This document shows positions 17,063-26,351 of a DNA stretch of 64,000 nucleotides, in pieces. This stretch comes from CAVVDY01 sp963815775 (GTDB lineage Bacteria > Acidobacteriota > Terriglobia > Terriglobales > Acidobacteriaceae). The DNA lies in NCBI GenBank assembly GCA_963815775.1, contig CAWFIB010000007.1, positions 1 through 64,000 on the forward strand, given 5' to 3'. The first letter of the stretch is position 1, and every line of letters starts with the position of its first letter. Made by a program: the position numbers and the translations under genes. The notes below the pieces were generated by a model. It searched no databases and was not told the DNA's origin. It saw nothing but the letters and a program-made list of their open reading frames with translations.

Positions 17063-20000
17063 TTACCGGTCGTGTCCAGACAAGACGAGCTCTTCAGGCC
17101 GGCTTTCGCTGTCCGGTCGCACCGATCCCGAACGCGGCCTTCTGCGGAATCTGGTCTGCAGCTTGTCGAGGTAGACATAGTAGACGGGTGTTATGTAGAG
17201 GGTCACGATCTGCGAAAAGATTAGGCCGCCAACCACGGCCAGACCCAGACCCCGGCGGGACTCAGCGCCGGCGCCAAAACCAATGGCGATGGGCAAGGTT
17301 CCCATCAGGGCAGCCATGGTGGTCATCATGATGGGACGGAATCGGGTGAGGGCGCCTTCGTAGATGGCTTCCTCGGGATGCTTGCCTTCGTTCCTTTCCG
17401 CTTCCAGCGCGAAGTCAATCATCATGATGGCGTTCTTCTTCACGATCCCGATCAGCATGATGATTCCCACAAACGAGTACAGATTCAGCTCCTGGTGAAA
17501 GAGCTTGAGCGTCAGAAGTGCGCCGACCCCGGCGGAAGGCAGTCCGGAAAGGATGGTCAGGGGATGGATGAAGCTCTCGTACAGAATTCCGAGAATGATG
17601 TAAATCACCAGCACCGCCCCTAACAGCAACAGTCCCATGCCGGCAAACGAACTCTGAAAAGCCTGCGCCGTCCCCTGGAATGTTCCTTGGATGTCTCCCG
17701 GGAGCACACGATTGGCCTCGTGTTCGACCAGTTTCGTTGCATCGCCCAGGGCGGTTCCGGGCTTGAGGTTGAAACTGATGGTGGCCGCCGGCAATTGCCC
17801 CAGATGATTGACCGTGAGCGGTCCGACGGAAGGTATCAGCTTGGCGAAGGTGTTGACCGGAATCATCCTGCCGGTGCTGGAGCGCACATACAGCAGCGCC
17901 AGCTTGTCGGGATTGTTCTGGTATTCCGGCAGCAGCTCCATGACCACGTAATACTCATTGTTGGGGGTGTAAATGGTGCTGATCTGCCGTGTGCCGTAGG
18001 CCGAGTAAAGTGCGTCGGAGACCTGCGCCGGGGTCAATCCCAACGCATACGCCTTATCGTGGTCCACCTGCACGGTGAGCTGCGGATTGTTGATCTGAAG
18101 ATCGCTGGTGACGTCCTGGATCTCCGGAAGCGCACGCAGCGCGGCCTCCAACTTGGGCGCGTCCTGGTAGAGCTGCGCGGTATCGGGCGATTGCAGAGCG
18201 TACTGGTATTGCGACTTGGTCAGCGATCCGCCGATGCGGATGGTCGGCGGCACCTGCATGAACACGTTGAGCCCGGGAATCTGCGACACCTTGGGCCGCA
18301 ATTCCTGGATCACCTCGACCGCGCTCATGTGGTTCACGCGGTCCTGCTTGTCCTTCAGCCGGAAAAACATTCGGCCCTGATTGATCGGTTGCCCGATGGA
18401 GGACATGATGTTCATCACACTGGGATCGGAGCGCACTACATCGGCAACCTTCTGTTGCAACTCATACATGTCCTTGAAGGCGATGCCCTGCTGCGCTTCG
18501 GTGAACGCAAAGACCAGCCCCTGATCTTCGTCGGGAATGAAGCCGGTCTTCGACACCGTGAACAGATAGACGGTTGCCACGATCAAGCCGAAGGAAACCA
18601 TCAGGGTTGAGAACTTGTGCCGCAGCACGAGCCTCAAGCTGCGGTTGTAGCCCGACAGTCCGGCATTGAACACCTGCTCACCCAGATTGAAGAACCGGCC
18701 ATGCGACGTCTGATGGCGCAGGAAACGGCTGCACAGCATGGGCGTCAGGCTGAGGGAGACGAATCCCGACACCAGGATGGCGGCGCCGATGGTGACCGCA
18801 AACTCGTGCAGAAGCCGCCCGACGATGCCTCCCATGAACAGCAGCGGGATGAATACCGCGGCCAGGGACAGGGTCATGGAGAGGATGGTGAAGCCAATTT
18901 GCCCCGCTCCATCCATCGCCGCCTGGAGCGGTGTTTTTCCCATCTCCATGTGGCGGACGATGTTCTCCAGCATCACAATGGCGTCATCCACCACAAAACC
19001 CACGGACAGGGTCAGGGCCATCAGGGAGAGGTTGTCGATACTGTAGCGCAGCAGGTACATCACCGAGAACGTACCGATGATGGACATGGGCAGCGCGAGC
19101 GAAGGAATGATGGTGGCGGAGACGTTCCGCAGAAAGAGGAAGATCACCATCACGACCAACACAATGGTGAGCAGCAAGGTGAACTTCACGTCGTTGACCG
19201 ACGCCCGAATGGAAACGGAGCGATCATAGAGGGTGTCGACCTGCACCGCGGCAGGAATATGCTCCTCCAGCCGGGGGAGCAGCTTCCTGATGCTGTCCAC
19301 CACCGCCACCGTGTTGGTTCCCGGCTGTTTCTGGATGGCCAGCACGATGGCCCGGTTGCCGTTGAACCAGCTCGCCGTCTTGTCGTTTTGCACGCTGTCG
19401 AGGACGCGCCCGAGTTCATTCAGGCGGACCGGAGAGCCATTGCGATAGGCGACGATCATCGGCCCGAACTGCGCGGCGTTCATCCGCTGTCCGTTGGACA
19501 GGATGGTGAAGGTGTGATTCTGCCCGTAGAGGGTGCCCGTGGGCAGATTGGTGTTTCCCGATTGCAGGGCCGCGCCGACTTCGTCGATGCCAATCTGACG
19601 CGACGCCAGGGCACTGGGGTCAAGCTGCACCCGCATGGCATACTTCTGCGATCCATATACCATGACTTGCGCCACGCCATTCACCATCGAGATGTTCTGC
19701 GCGATGGTAGTCTCGGCGGCTTCGTCGACATCGGACAGCTTCATCGTCGGCGAACTCAGGGCGAGATAGATGATGGGCGAATCGGCCGGGTTCACCTTCT
19801 GGAAGGTGGGTGGTGTCGGCATCTCAGGCGGCAACTGGCCGCCCGCCGCCGTGATTGCAGCCTGCACGTCCAGAGCGGCGCCATCCAGGCTCCGGCTGAG
19901 ATTGAACTGGATGGTGATATTCGTCTGGCCCAGCGAGCTGGTCGAGGTCATCGAATCGATGCCGGCGATGGTGGAAAACTGTTTCTCCAACGGCGTGGCC

Positions 20001-20188
20001 ACTGAAGACGCCATGGTCTCGGGACTTGCACCCGGCAGGGACGCACTCACCAGAATGGTGGGAAAGTCGACGTTCGGCAGGTCGCTGACCGGCAGAAGCT
20101 GATAGGCGAAGATTCCAAAGATCAGGATGGCGGCCATGACCAGCGTGGTCATGATCGGCCGCTTTATGAATATGGCGGAAATGCTCAC
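17063..20188 (-). CDS. RND multidrug efflux permease (AcrB/MdtBC-like)
   Basis: 1041 residues, the usual length for hydrophobe/amphiphile RND pumps. TM1 lies at about 10-30 (TLVMAAILIFGIFAYQLLPV), followed by a large periplasmic loop, TMs 2-6 including the DD-containing TM4 (GFVVDDAIVMLENIVRHMEM), a second large loop from about 540 and TMs 7-12. It exchanges protons for drugs or other amphiphiles, working with the adaptor encoded upstream and an outer-membrane channel. The adaptor gene overlaps it by 4 bp (20185-20188), so the two are translationally coupled. No TolC-like gene is in the window. MdtB/MdtC-type pumps are closest by eye; substrate is not predictable. Confidence 0.94.
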   Translation of the reverse strand: MSISAIFIKRPIMTTLVMAAILIFGIFAYQLLPVSDLPNVDFPTILVSASLPGASPETMASSVATPLEKQFSTIAGIDSMTSTSSLGQTNITIQFNLSRSLDGAALDVQAAITAAGGQLPPEMPTPPTFQKVNPADSPIIYLALSSPTMKLSDVDEAAETTIAQNISMVNGVAQVMVYGSQKYAMRVQLDPSALASRQIGIDEVGAALQSGNTNLPTGTLYGQNHTFTILSNGQRMNAAQFGPMIVAYRNGSPVRLNELGRVLDSVQNDKTASWFNGNRAIVLAIQKQPGTNTVAVVDSIRKLLPRLEEHIPAAVQVDTLYDRSVSIRASVNDVKFTLLLTIVLVVMVIFLFLRNVSATIIPSLALPMSIIGTFSVMYLLRYSIDNLSLMALTLSVGFVVDDAIVMLENIVRHMEMGKTPLQAAMDGAGQIGFTILSMTLSLAAVFIPLLFMGGIVGRLLHEFAVTIGAAILVSGFVSLSLTPMLCSRFLRHQTSHGRFFNLGEQVFNAGLSGYNRSLRLVLRHKFSTLMVSFGLIVATVYLFTVSKTGFIPDEDQGLVFAFTEAQQGIAFKDMYELQQKVADVVRSDPSVMNIMSSIGQPINQGRMFFRLKDKQDRVNHMSAVEVIQELRPKVSQIPGLNVFMQVPPTIRIGGSLTKSQYQYALQSPDTAQLYQDAPKLEAALRALPEIQDVTSDLQINNPQLTVQVDHDKAYALGLTPAQVSDALYSAYGTRQISTIYTPNNEYYVVMELLPEYQNNPDKLALLYVRSSTGRMIPVNTFAKLIPSVGPLTVNHLGQLPAATISFNLKPGTALGDATKLVEHEANRVLPGDIQGTFQGTAQAFQSSFAGMGLLLLGAVLVIYIILGILYESFIHPLTILSGLPSAGVGALLTLKLFHQELNLYSFVGIIMLIGIVKKNAIMMIDFALEAERNEGKHPEEAIYEGALTRFRPIMMTTMAALMGTLPIAIGFGAGAESRRGLGLAVVGGLIFSQIVTLYITPVYYVYLDKLQTRFRRRPRSGSVRPDSESRPEELVLSGHDR

Positions 20189-21369
20189 AGACCGCCCCCG
20201 TCCGGCCCCGAGCCGGGGGAGTTCAACTGGGTGGCGGGAAGCGTGCTCTGGACAACGACCTTGGCATTCGGCGCCACCCGCAACTGCCCGTTGACGATCA
20301 CTCGCTCACCTGCACGCAAGCCCTCGGCAACCACCGTCATGTTCTGGTAGGTGCCTTTGGTCTTTACCGGACGTGATTCAGCCGTGTTGTCTGCCCGAAC
20401 CACGTAAACGTACTCTCCCTGTTGACCGGTCTGAATCGCTTTCGTGGGCACGACGACGGCATTCCTCTCCGTGGAAAGCTCAAGTGCCACATCTACAAAC
20501 TGGCCGGGCCACAGCTTGCGATCGTTGTTGGCGAAGGTCGCCTTAAGCTTGAACATTCCCGTCGTGGTGTCGACGCCGTTATCGATGAAAGTGAGGCGGC
20601 CTTCCGCCTGACTCTCGGGCTGTCCCTTGGGATACGCCAGCACCTTGAGCTGCCCAGCGGCAGCGCGTTCGCGCACCCGGGACAGGTTCGATTCCGGAAC
20701 GAAAAAGGTCACGTAGATGGGAGTGACCTGGTTGAGTTGCACCAGGTACGGCGTGTCGTTCGCTTTCACCAGGTTGCCGGCGTTGATCATCAGCGCGCCG
20801 GCGCGGGCGTCGATGGGAGCCCGAATATCGGTGTACTGGAGTTGTACGCGTGCGGCCTCGGCCGCCGCCTTGTCGGCGTCAACCGCAGATTCATCCGCCT
20901 TGGCTTGCGCAGCCAGTTGGCCGGCCTGTTCGTGGGAGACGATGCCTTCCTTCTCTAGTCCCTCGTAACGCTCCCTCTGAATGCGCGAATTCTCGGCCTG
21001 GGCCTCATCGTGTTTTATCTGCGCCAGCGCCTTGTCGAGGTCTGCCTGGAAAGGGCGCTTGTCGAGCTCAAACAACTTTTGGCCGCTGCGGACGTCATCG
21101 CCTTCCTTGAAGAAGATCTTCTCGATCTGGCCGTTCACCTGGGAGCGGATCTGTACCGTCTGGTAAGCCTCGACATTTCCGATGGCGGTGATTTGAATCG
21201 GAATGGTTGCCTGCTCAACGCCGGCGACGACAACCGGGGCAGGTGGGCGCCCACCGGAAGCGGCTGCTCCTGCCTGTCCCTTGTTCGAACATGCGGAAAG
21301 ACAGAGAACCAACAAAAAACACGCCGGCAAGAACATGTGCAGACGTCGTTCAGCGGCGTGTTTTCTCAA
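20185..21369 (-). CDS. RND efflux periplasmic adaptor lipoprotein
   Basis: 394 residues with a lipoprotein signal (FLPACFLLVLCLSAC), so probably anchored to the inner membrane by a lipidated Cys. Then come the biotinyl-lipoyl-like segment (VEAYQTVQIRSQVNGQIEKI and the later AGALMINAGNLV), an alpha-helical hairpin rich in Ala/Glu/Gln (about 110-175), a beta-barrel and a membrane-proximal domain ending GERVIVNGQLRVAPNAKVVV. Adaptors of this MdtA/AcrA type join the RND pump to the outer-membrane channel. It overlaps the pump gene by 4 bp and must be transcribed first. Either ATG 21369 or an internal ATG at 21336 could be the start. Confidence 0.93.
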   Translation of the reverse strand: MRKHAAERRLHMFLPACFLLVLCLSACSNKGQAGAAASGGRPPAPVVVAGVEQATIPIQITAIGNVEAYQTVQIRSQVNGQIEKIFFKEGDDVRSGQKLFELDKRPFQADLDKALAQIKHDEAQAENSRIQRERYEGLEKEGIVSHEQAGQLAAQAKADESAVDADKAAAEAARVQLQYTDIRAPIDARAGALMINAGNLVKANDTPYLVQLNQVTPIYVTFFVPESNLSRVRERAAAGQLKVLAYPKGQPESQAEGRLTFIDNGVDTTTGMFKLKATFANNDRKLWPGQFVDVALELSTERNAVVVPTKAIQTGQQGEYVYVVRADNTAESRPVKTKGTYQNMTVVAEGLRAGERVIVNGQLRVAPNAKVVVQSTLPATQLNSPGSGPDGGGL

Positions 21370-21384
21370 GCTCGGCCCTCCGCA

Positions 21385-21451
21385 CAGGTGACAGGCATAC
21401 CAGTCTATGTTGACGTGTGCCCCGGTTGCCGTCAGTGATTATGGTCACCTG
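21385..21451. promoter_or_regulatory. 8-bp inverted repeat in divergent spacer
   Basis: CAGGTGAC (21385-21392) is repeated inverted as GTCACCTG (21444-21451), 51 bp apart, in the 312-bp spacer between the divergent RND operon and the antiporter gene. This could be paired half-sites for a regulator of efflux, or chance. No regulator gene adjoins it, and no other structure is evident in the spacer. Confidence 0.2.
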
Positions 21452-21681
21452 CGTGCATCTTGACTTGGTTTGAGGATAAACCGGAGACAACTTTCAGCCA
21501 AAACCGAAGGCAGGGTGAAGATTCCAGCTCGACTCGACGGGTTGGGCCGCGGGGCCGGTCACTTCTTTGCCGCGACCACCGTACTGTCCGGGAAACAAGT
21601 TACAATCAGCGCACTCCATGCGACGACGCTTCTCGACCATCGGGAATGCCGACTCCGCGCAACTTTCCCTCAGGGTGAGCC

Positions 21682-23289
21682 ATGAGCCAAGTCGGAGCAG
21701 TCGAGTTCGTTTTTCTGTTGCTGCTGTTCTTCATCGTGGCATTTGGGGTTCTCGCCCGCAAGTTAGGCACACCATACCCCATCGTCATGGTGATTGGCGG
21801 CTTGGCGCTCAGTTTCATTCCTGCCGTCCCCGCCATCACTCTCAGCCCTGACCTGGTATTCCTGGTTGTGTTGCCTCCATTGCTCTACTCGTCCGCCTGG
21901 ACCACGTCCTGGCGCGACTTTCGGTACAACATCGTCAGCATTTCGGCCCTTGCCTTCGGCCTGGTGACCTTCACCGTTATCGGGGTGGCCGTGATAGCAC
22001 CACACGTCTTCAACGGTGTGGATTGGCGGCTTGGCCTGGTACTGGGAGCCATTGTTGCTCCCACCGACGCCATCGCGGCAACTTCCATCGCACGGCGGAT
22101 CGGGCTTCCCGGCCGCATCGTTGACATCCTCGAAGGCGAGAGCCTGGTCAATGACGCGACCGGTCTTTTGGCTCTCGAATTTGCCATCGCGATTCTGGTC
22201 AACAGGCGCTTTCCCACCGTCTCCAGTGGGGTGCTGACGCTGGTCTGGCTGACGGCGGGAGGAATCGCGGTTGGGTTGGCCGTCGCCTGGATTGTCAATC
22301 ACTTCGAACAGTGGATCGATGATGGCCCCATCGAAGTTGCCATCAGTATCCTGGTTCCCTTTGTGGCCTACCTGGCGGCGCAATCCATTCGGGCCTCGGG
22401 AGTGCTGGCGGTGGTGAGCTGCGGCTTGTATCTTTCCCGGCGCAGCGCCAATTTCTTCTCTCCGGCGGTCCGCATCGGCGCCTGGTCGGTATGGGAGTCC
22501 CTGACATTCATTCTGAACGGGCTGGTCTTCGTTCTTATCGGCCTGCAATTTCGCGGAATGCTCGGCTCGATTCGCGAGTACGGGGTGTCGACCATCATTG
22601 TGTATGGCGGAACCTTTAGCGCTCTGCTCATCCTCCTGCGTCTCGCCTGGGTCTTTCCTGGTGCGCGCCTGTCCTATTGGATACGTCGGCGATTTATGCA
22701 TCAGCAGGAGAGCTTGCCGGGCCCCCGTCAGCTCTTCGTCGTCGGCTGGACCGGTATGCGAGGTGTTGTTTCACTCGCGGCCGCTCTTGCCCTTCCCACG
22801 GTGTTGGCGGACGGAGCGCCGTTCCCTCATCGAGACCTGATCATTTGCCTGACCTTTTGCGTGATTCTGGTGACCCTGGTGCTGCAAGGGCTTACGCTTC
22901 CGCCGTTAATTCGCTTCCTCGGATTGGCCGGAGCCGAAGGGCCCGACTGCGAAGAACTGGAAGCGCGGCGGATTGTGACACAGGCTGCGGTAACCCACCT
23001 TGAAGGCGCAAAAGTCCGCGATACAAACCGTACCGACGACGTGTATGAGGACCTGGCGAATCATTACCGCCAACGACTGGTGAGTCTCCAGGTGAATCGG
23101 GAGGCCGCGGAAGTGGTCAATTACGAGGAGTACCTGGCAATATCGCTGGAGGCGCTAAGGGTGGAGCGCGAGACGGCGATTCGCCTGCGAAATGAGGGAC
23201 GCATCAATGACACCGTATTACGTCGCATCGAGCGGGAACTGGACCTAAACGAATCGCGCCTGGTTGATACCGATAGTTTTTCCGACTGA
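21682..23289 (+). CDS. Na+/H+ antiporter, CPA1 (NhaP/NHE) family
   Basis: 535 residues from ATG 21682. About 12 hydrophobic segments fill residues 8-410. Signature sites of the family are present: GAIVAPTDAIAATSIARRIG and GESLVNDATGLLALEFAIAI, the latter with the Asn-Asp pair that binds the cation, plus WTGMRGVVSLAAALALP. A hydrophilic, charged C-terminal domain of about 110 residues (from GAEGPDCEELEARRI) lies in the cytoplasm and probably regulates activity. It should exchange sodium (or potassium) for protons across the inner membrane. It is monocistronic, divergent from the RND operon and convergent with the membrane-protein/sigma pair (46 bp apart). Confidence 0.93.
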   Translation: MSQVGAVEFVFLLLLFFIVAFGVLARKLGTPYPIVMVIGGLALSFIPAVPAITLSPDLVFLVVLPPLLYSSAWTTSWRDFRYNIVSISALAFGLVTFTVIGVAVIAPHVFNGVDWRLGLVLGAIVAPTDAIAATSIARRIGLPGRIVDILEGESLVNDATGLLALEFAIAILVNRRFPTVSSGVLTLVWLTAGGIAVGLAVAWIVNHFEQWIDDGPIEVAISILVPFVAYLAAQSIRASGVLAVVSCGLYLSRRSANFFSPAVRIGAWSVWESLTFILNGLVFVLIGLQFRGMLGSIREYGVSTIIVYGGTFSALLILLRLAWVFPGARLSYWIRRRFMHQQESLPGPRQLFVVGWTGMRGVVSLAAALALPTVLADGAPFPHRDLIICLTFCVILVTLVLQGLTLPPLIRFLGLAGAEGPDCEELEARRIVTQAAVTHLEGAKVRDTNRTDDVYEDLANHYRQRLVSLQVNREAAEVVNYEEYLAISLEALRVERETAIRLRNEGRINDTVLRRIERELDLNESRLVDTDSFSD

Positions 23290-23335
23290 CGCCGGTCCGG
23301 CGAAAGCACTCGCATAGACCGGCACCCGTTGTGCA

Positions 23336-24007
23336 TTAACTTTCAGCCTCGAATCTCCGAATCTCATCCAGATAGGCCTGGGCCCGTTGCAGACTGCGCC
23401 CGGTGATTGCGTCATCCACGGCATGCCGCAGACGCGAATGAGGCTCGCTCTGCGAATAGCGGCAGAGCCACCGCGTGCCCAGAAGTCCGGCAACACCGAC
23501 GGCAGTTCCAATCCAGACAACGGACGGGGCGCGGGAGTATACGTCGACATGAGCCAGCCCGGCGAGCACCATCAGGAAGGGAATCCACAGCAGCCACCAG
23601 CTCAGCCCGATAACGATGCCGCCGATGATGTACGCACGGCGCACGCGCGCCAACTTGCTTTGTATCTCGACCACCGATCCGGAGTAGTCGATGCGCCGGA
23701 TTGCGGACAGCACCAGCGCTGCCATGATGACGCAGGCTATTCCGTAGACGTGTACGATCACCCCGGCGACGATCACCGGTATGGCGGTCGGCTTCGTGCT
23801 CCACAGGAGACCGGCCAGCAGGATGATAAGGATGCCGCCAAAGAGCTGTACCAGTTGCCCCATATACAGCGGCCGCAGACTCGACCGCGTGCTGTCGAGT
23901 TTGTGATGGCTGTACAGCGCCAGGCTGATTGCCTGCTCGCGTTGCAGCCTCTGGTCGAGCGTTTGCCACGCTGCTTTCAGTTCATCGAGTTCCATAGCTG
24001 TGTCCAT
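23336..24007 (-). CDS. Four-helix membrane protein, probable partner of ECF sigma factor
   Basis: 223 residues; an internal Met (MELDELK) 4 codons in could also start. The N-terminus is a soluble helical segment (DELKAAWQTLDQRLQREQAI) of about 45 residues. Four transmembrane segments follow (VQLFGGILIILLAGLLW, VIVAGVIVHVYGIACVIMAA, GGIVIGLSWWLLWIPFLM, VWIGTAVGVAGLLG), then a cytoplasmic C-terminal helix. It starts 20 bp after the ECF sigma gene. Position, cytoplasmic N-terminus and membrane anchoring fit an anti-sigma role, but no known anti-sigma domain is recognisable, so the role is inferred from context. Confidence 0.75.
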   Translation of the reverse strand: MDTAMELDELKAAWQTLDQRLQREQAISLALYSHHKLDSTRSSLRPLYMGQLVQLFGGILIILLAGLLWSTKPTAIPVIVAGVIVHVYGIACVIMAALVLSAIRRIDYSGSVVEIQSKLARVRRAYIIGGIVIGLSWWLLWIPFLMVLAGLAHVDVYSRAPSVVWIGTAVGVAGLLGTRWLCRYSQSEPHSRLRHAVDDAITGRSLQRAQAYLDEIRRFEAES

Positions 24008-24027
24008 CCTTGAGAATTCCCTCCCTA

Positions 24028-24528
24028 TCAGGCCCCGAGCTCGGCCCGTATTTTTTGTTTCAGCCGGCTGATCTTGGTGGAGACGTTGGTCTGGGTGATT
24101 CCCAAAATGTCGGCTATTTCTTTCTGAGATCTTTCTTCGAGATAAAGCAGCAGCAGTGCCCGATCGAGCGGGGCTTGCCGTTCCATGAAGCGCTGCAACC
24201 GTTGCAGGCGCTCTTCAAGCGCTGGATCGGCCGAGCTCACACCTGAGTGGTCGTGCAGTTCTTCCTCCAGCGGGAGCGAGATCTCGCGCTGCTGAACTTC
24301 TTTGCGTACGTAGCTGATCGCCACATTCAGCGCGATGCGATACATCCACGTGGTGAAGCTGCGAGCGGGGTCGTAGCGGGGCCAGGCCCGCCACAGTTGC
24401 ACTGCAATTTTCTGAGCCAGGTCTGCCCGGTCCTCCTGGCGCCAGCAATAGGTGTTCGCTACCTTGAAGACAATGGCACGGTTGGACTGCAGAAGAGCTT
24501 CGAATTCCTCCTTCCGCTGATCTTCCAT
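24028..24528 (-). CDS. ECF-type RNA polymerase sigma factor
   Basis: 166 residues from ATG 24528, chosen because GGAG lies about 12 bases upstream; an in-frame start at 24591 is less likely. Region 2 is clear (NRAIVFKVANTYCWRQEDRA, DLAQKIAVQLWRAWPRYDPA, then SFTTWMYRIALNVAISYVRK). Region 4 is also clear (LLLYLEERSQKEIADILGIT, then QTNVSTKISRLKQKIRAEL). A short acidic linker (LPLEEELHDHSG) separates them. It should direct transcription of a small regulon, possibly including its own operon. The next gene on the same strand encodes a membrane protein that may hold it inactive. No regulatory C-terminal extension is present. Confidence 0.93.
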   Translation of the reverse strand: MEDQRKEEFEALLQSNRAIVFKVANTYCWRQEDRADLAQKIAVQLWRAWPRYDPARSFTTWMYRIALNVAISYVRKEVQQREISLPLEEELHDHSGVSSADPALEERLQRLQRFMERQAPLDRALLLLYLEERSQKEIADILGITQTNVSTKISRLKQKIRAELGA

Positions 24529-24587
24529 GCTGATGCTGTCTCCTGTCCTACGGTAAAGGTCCGCAATGCCGGGAGTATCAATTGCTG

Positions 24588-25076
24588 TCACGAATCATGA
24601 TTCGCGGAGAGAGGGCGAGATGTCACATGGCTGTCGACGATTTTTCCGGTGTAATGACGGCGTTCGACCTCAGCCAAATCTCCCAGCAGCTTGCGGATTC
24701 CGCGGTCGCTTACGTGTTGCATGGCGCGTTCGGAGAAGCGACGCGTTTCGTACTCCATGACCTCGACCTGCTTGCGCACATCCGCGATTCGCAGCGGCCG
24801 CGCCAGCCATAACGGGCGCCTCTGGATGAACCCTTTTACGTCCTGCCGCCGGATTAATGGAATGTGCTCGCCAAACCGCGCTTTGTGGGTTTCCATCAGG
24901 CTGTTGCGGTGCTCGATCTCCTCGGCCCGCATTTCGTCGAATACTTTTGCGGTATCGGGATAGGCGTCGCGCAGGCCATCTGAGAAGTCGGCATAGATTC
25001 GCGCGTCTTCTTCTTCCAGAGAAATTGCCAACGCCAGAATGTCCCGTTCCGACAATTCGCGAAATTTCTTTGCCAA
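24588..25076 (-). CDS. Ferritin-like (erythrin) protein, MbfA N-domain without iron-transport domain
   Basis: 162 residues. Nearly the whole protein matches the N-terminal ferritin-like domain of membrane-bound ferritin MbfA: LSERDILALAISLEEEDARI, EEIEHRNSLMETH, FGEHIPLIRRQDVKGFIQRR, EVMEYETRRFSERA and GDLAEVERRHY. The Glu and ExxH residues would bind a di-iron centre. In MbfA this domain is followed by a VIT1-like membrane domain that exports iron. Here the protein ends after 21 more residues and the next gene starts 60 bp on, so the transporter half is absent. It is probably a soluble iron- or peroxide-responsive protein. The C-terminal tail is unlike known members. Confidence 0.85.
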   Translation of the reverse strand: MAKKFRELSERDILALAISLEEEDARIYADFSDGLRDAYPDTAKVFDEMRAEEIEHRNSLMETHKARFGEHIPLIRRQDVKGFIQRRPLWLARPLRIADVRKQVEVMEYETRRFSERAMQHVSDRGIRKLLGDLAEVERRHYTGKIVDSHVTSRPLSANHDS

Positions 25077-25209
25077 ATAATCCTCCGTTCCCGGAAGATT
25101 TTTCTCTTCCCGGCACTCGCGGGGTTTTGTCAGTTCGATGCGGAAGTTTATCCCGGACGATTCATCCGGCGGAAGATTGCGTCGGGGCCTCGTCCTCTAC
25201 AATCGATCC

Positions 25210-26298
25210 GTGAAGTCTTGGGATGCAGTCATCGTTGGCGGAGGAGTTATTGGACTGTCGCTGGGCTGGCGGCTCAGGCGCGAAGGGCTTCGGATTCTGA
25301 TTATCGACAAGGGTGAACCCGGTCGAGAGGCGTCGCACGCCGCAGGAGGCATGATCGCGCACTGCGATCCGCATCTGCCCGATGCGCTGCGGCCGCTGAC
25401 GAACGCCGGCGCGGCCATGTACTGTGAATGGGTGCGCCAGCTCGAGGAGGAATCCGGGGAGTCGGCCGATCTCCGCGAGCAGGGCGTGATCGCATTCCTT
25501 TCACAAGGCGAGCGTCCTGGCTGCGCGGGAGCGCGTTCCGTCGGCGAGGACGAAATCGAGGCGCTGGAGCCGGCGTTGACTCAACCACCATTGGGCCAGG
25601 GAACGCGCGCCTGGTGGCTTCCCGAATGCAGCGTTGATCCACGAGGCTTGTGCAACGCTCTTATGCAAGCCGCCAAGCATTGCGGAGTCGATTTCGTCAG
25701 TGGCTCGGCCGTGCTCGCGGTGGAAGCAGCCGATGGCCGCGCAACCGGCGTGAAGACAGCGCACTTGTCGTATCCCGCAGGCGTCGTCGTCAATTGCGCG
25801 GGTGCGTGGGCGTCGCAGGTTCAGCCGCTCTGGCTGCCTACGCATCCGGTGAAAGGCCAGATGGTCTGCGTTATTCCTGCGCCCGAAGATTCAGGGGGCG
25901 AGCTTCTGGTGCAACATGTCATACGCACGCCGGACGTCTACATCATTCCGCGCAGCGATCGCCGCATCCTGTTAGGCGCAACTGTGGAAGACGCCGGATT
26001 CGACAAGCGGACCGACGCCGACACGATTGAGAAGCTGTATCGTGCAGCGGCGCAGGTAGTCCCGAAGATTGGCGGGATGCGAATGCACGACGCCTGGGCA
26101 GGCCTGCGTCCTGCCTCGCCGGACAACCTACCCATACTGGGAGAGACAATGTTGCCCGGCTACTTTGCCGCCACCGGGCATTATCGCGATGGAATTATGC
26201 TGGCGCCAATTACGGCGGAGCTAATGACCCAGACCATCACCGGTGCGGCCATTGAGTTCGATCTCCAACCTTTTTCGCCGCGGCGCTTCGCGCAATAG
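25210..26298 (+). CDS. thiO: Glycine oxidase ThiO (FAD-dependent amine oxidase)
   Basis: 362 residues from GTG 25210, chosen because the FAD-binding strand (DAVIVGGGVIGLSLGWRLRR) begins at residue 5, where the family usually starts; the frame is open to 25138. Other DAO-family marks are EASHAAGGMIAHCDP, GVVVNCAGAWASQV, the substrate/FAD-side PRSDRRILLGATVEDAGFDK and the C-terminal ATGHYRDGIMLAP. ThiO oxidises glycine to iminoglycine for the thiazole part of thiamine; a related D-amino-acid oxidase role is the main alternative. No other thiamine gene or TPP riboswitch adjoins it. It faces the ferritin-like gene divergently and is convergent with the next gene. Confidence 0.85.
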   Translation: MKSWDAVIVGGGVIGLSLGWRLRREGLRILIIDKGEPGREASHAAGGMIAHCDPHLPDALRPLTNAGAAMYCEWVRQLEEESGESADLREQGVIAFLSQGERPGCAGARSVGEDEIEALEPALTQPPLGQGTRAWWLPECSVDPRGLCNALMQAAKHCGVDFVSGSAVLAVEAADGRATGVKTAHLSYPAGVVVNCAGAWASQVQPLWLPTHPVKGQMVCVIPAPEDSGGELLVQHVIRTPDVYIIPRSDRRILLGATVEDAGFDKRTDADTIEKLYRAAAQVVPKIGGMRMHDAWAGLRPASPDNLPILGETMLPGYFAATGHYRDGIMLAPITAELMTQTITGAAIEFDLQPFSPRRFAQ

Positions 26299-26300
26299 AA

Positions 26301-26326
26301 AAGACCGATGCGGAGGCATCGGCCTT
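26301..26326 (-). terminator. Intrinsic terminator, mainly for the minus strand
   Basis: CCGATGC (26305-26311) pairs with GCATCGG (26316-26322) around a 4-base loop, with AAG/CTT flanks extending the stem. Read on the minus strand, the stem is followed by TTTTCT. It lies between the convergent thiO gene and the periplasmic-protein gene. Confidence 0.55.
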
Positions 26327-26351
26327 AGAGCAAAGTCGCTAGGCCCGGCTA

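Noticed and set aside
18617..20005. 462-codon open frame antisense to the RND permease gene
   Set aside because: Lies wholly opposite a clear RND gene, has His/Gln/Arg-rich low-complexity composition typical of reverse reads of GC-rich genes, and no recognisable domain.
25077..25209. TPP riboswitch before thiO
   Set aside because: No recognisable THI-element core (CUGAGA ... ACCUGAUC) in the upstream region.
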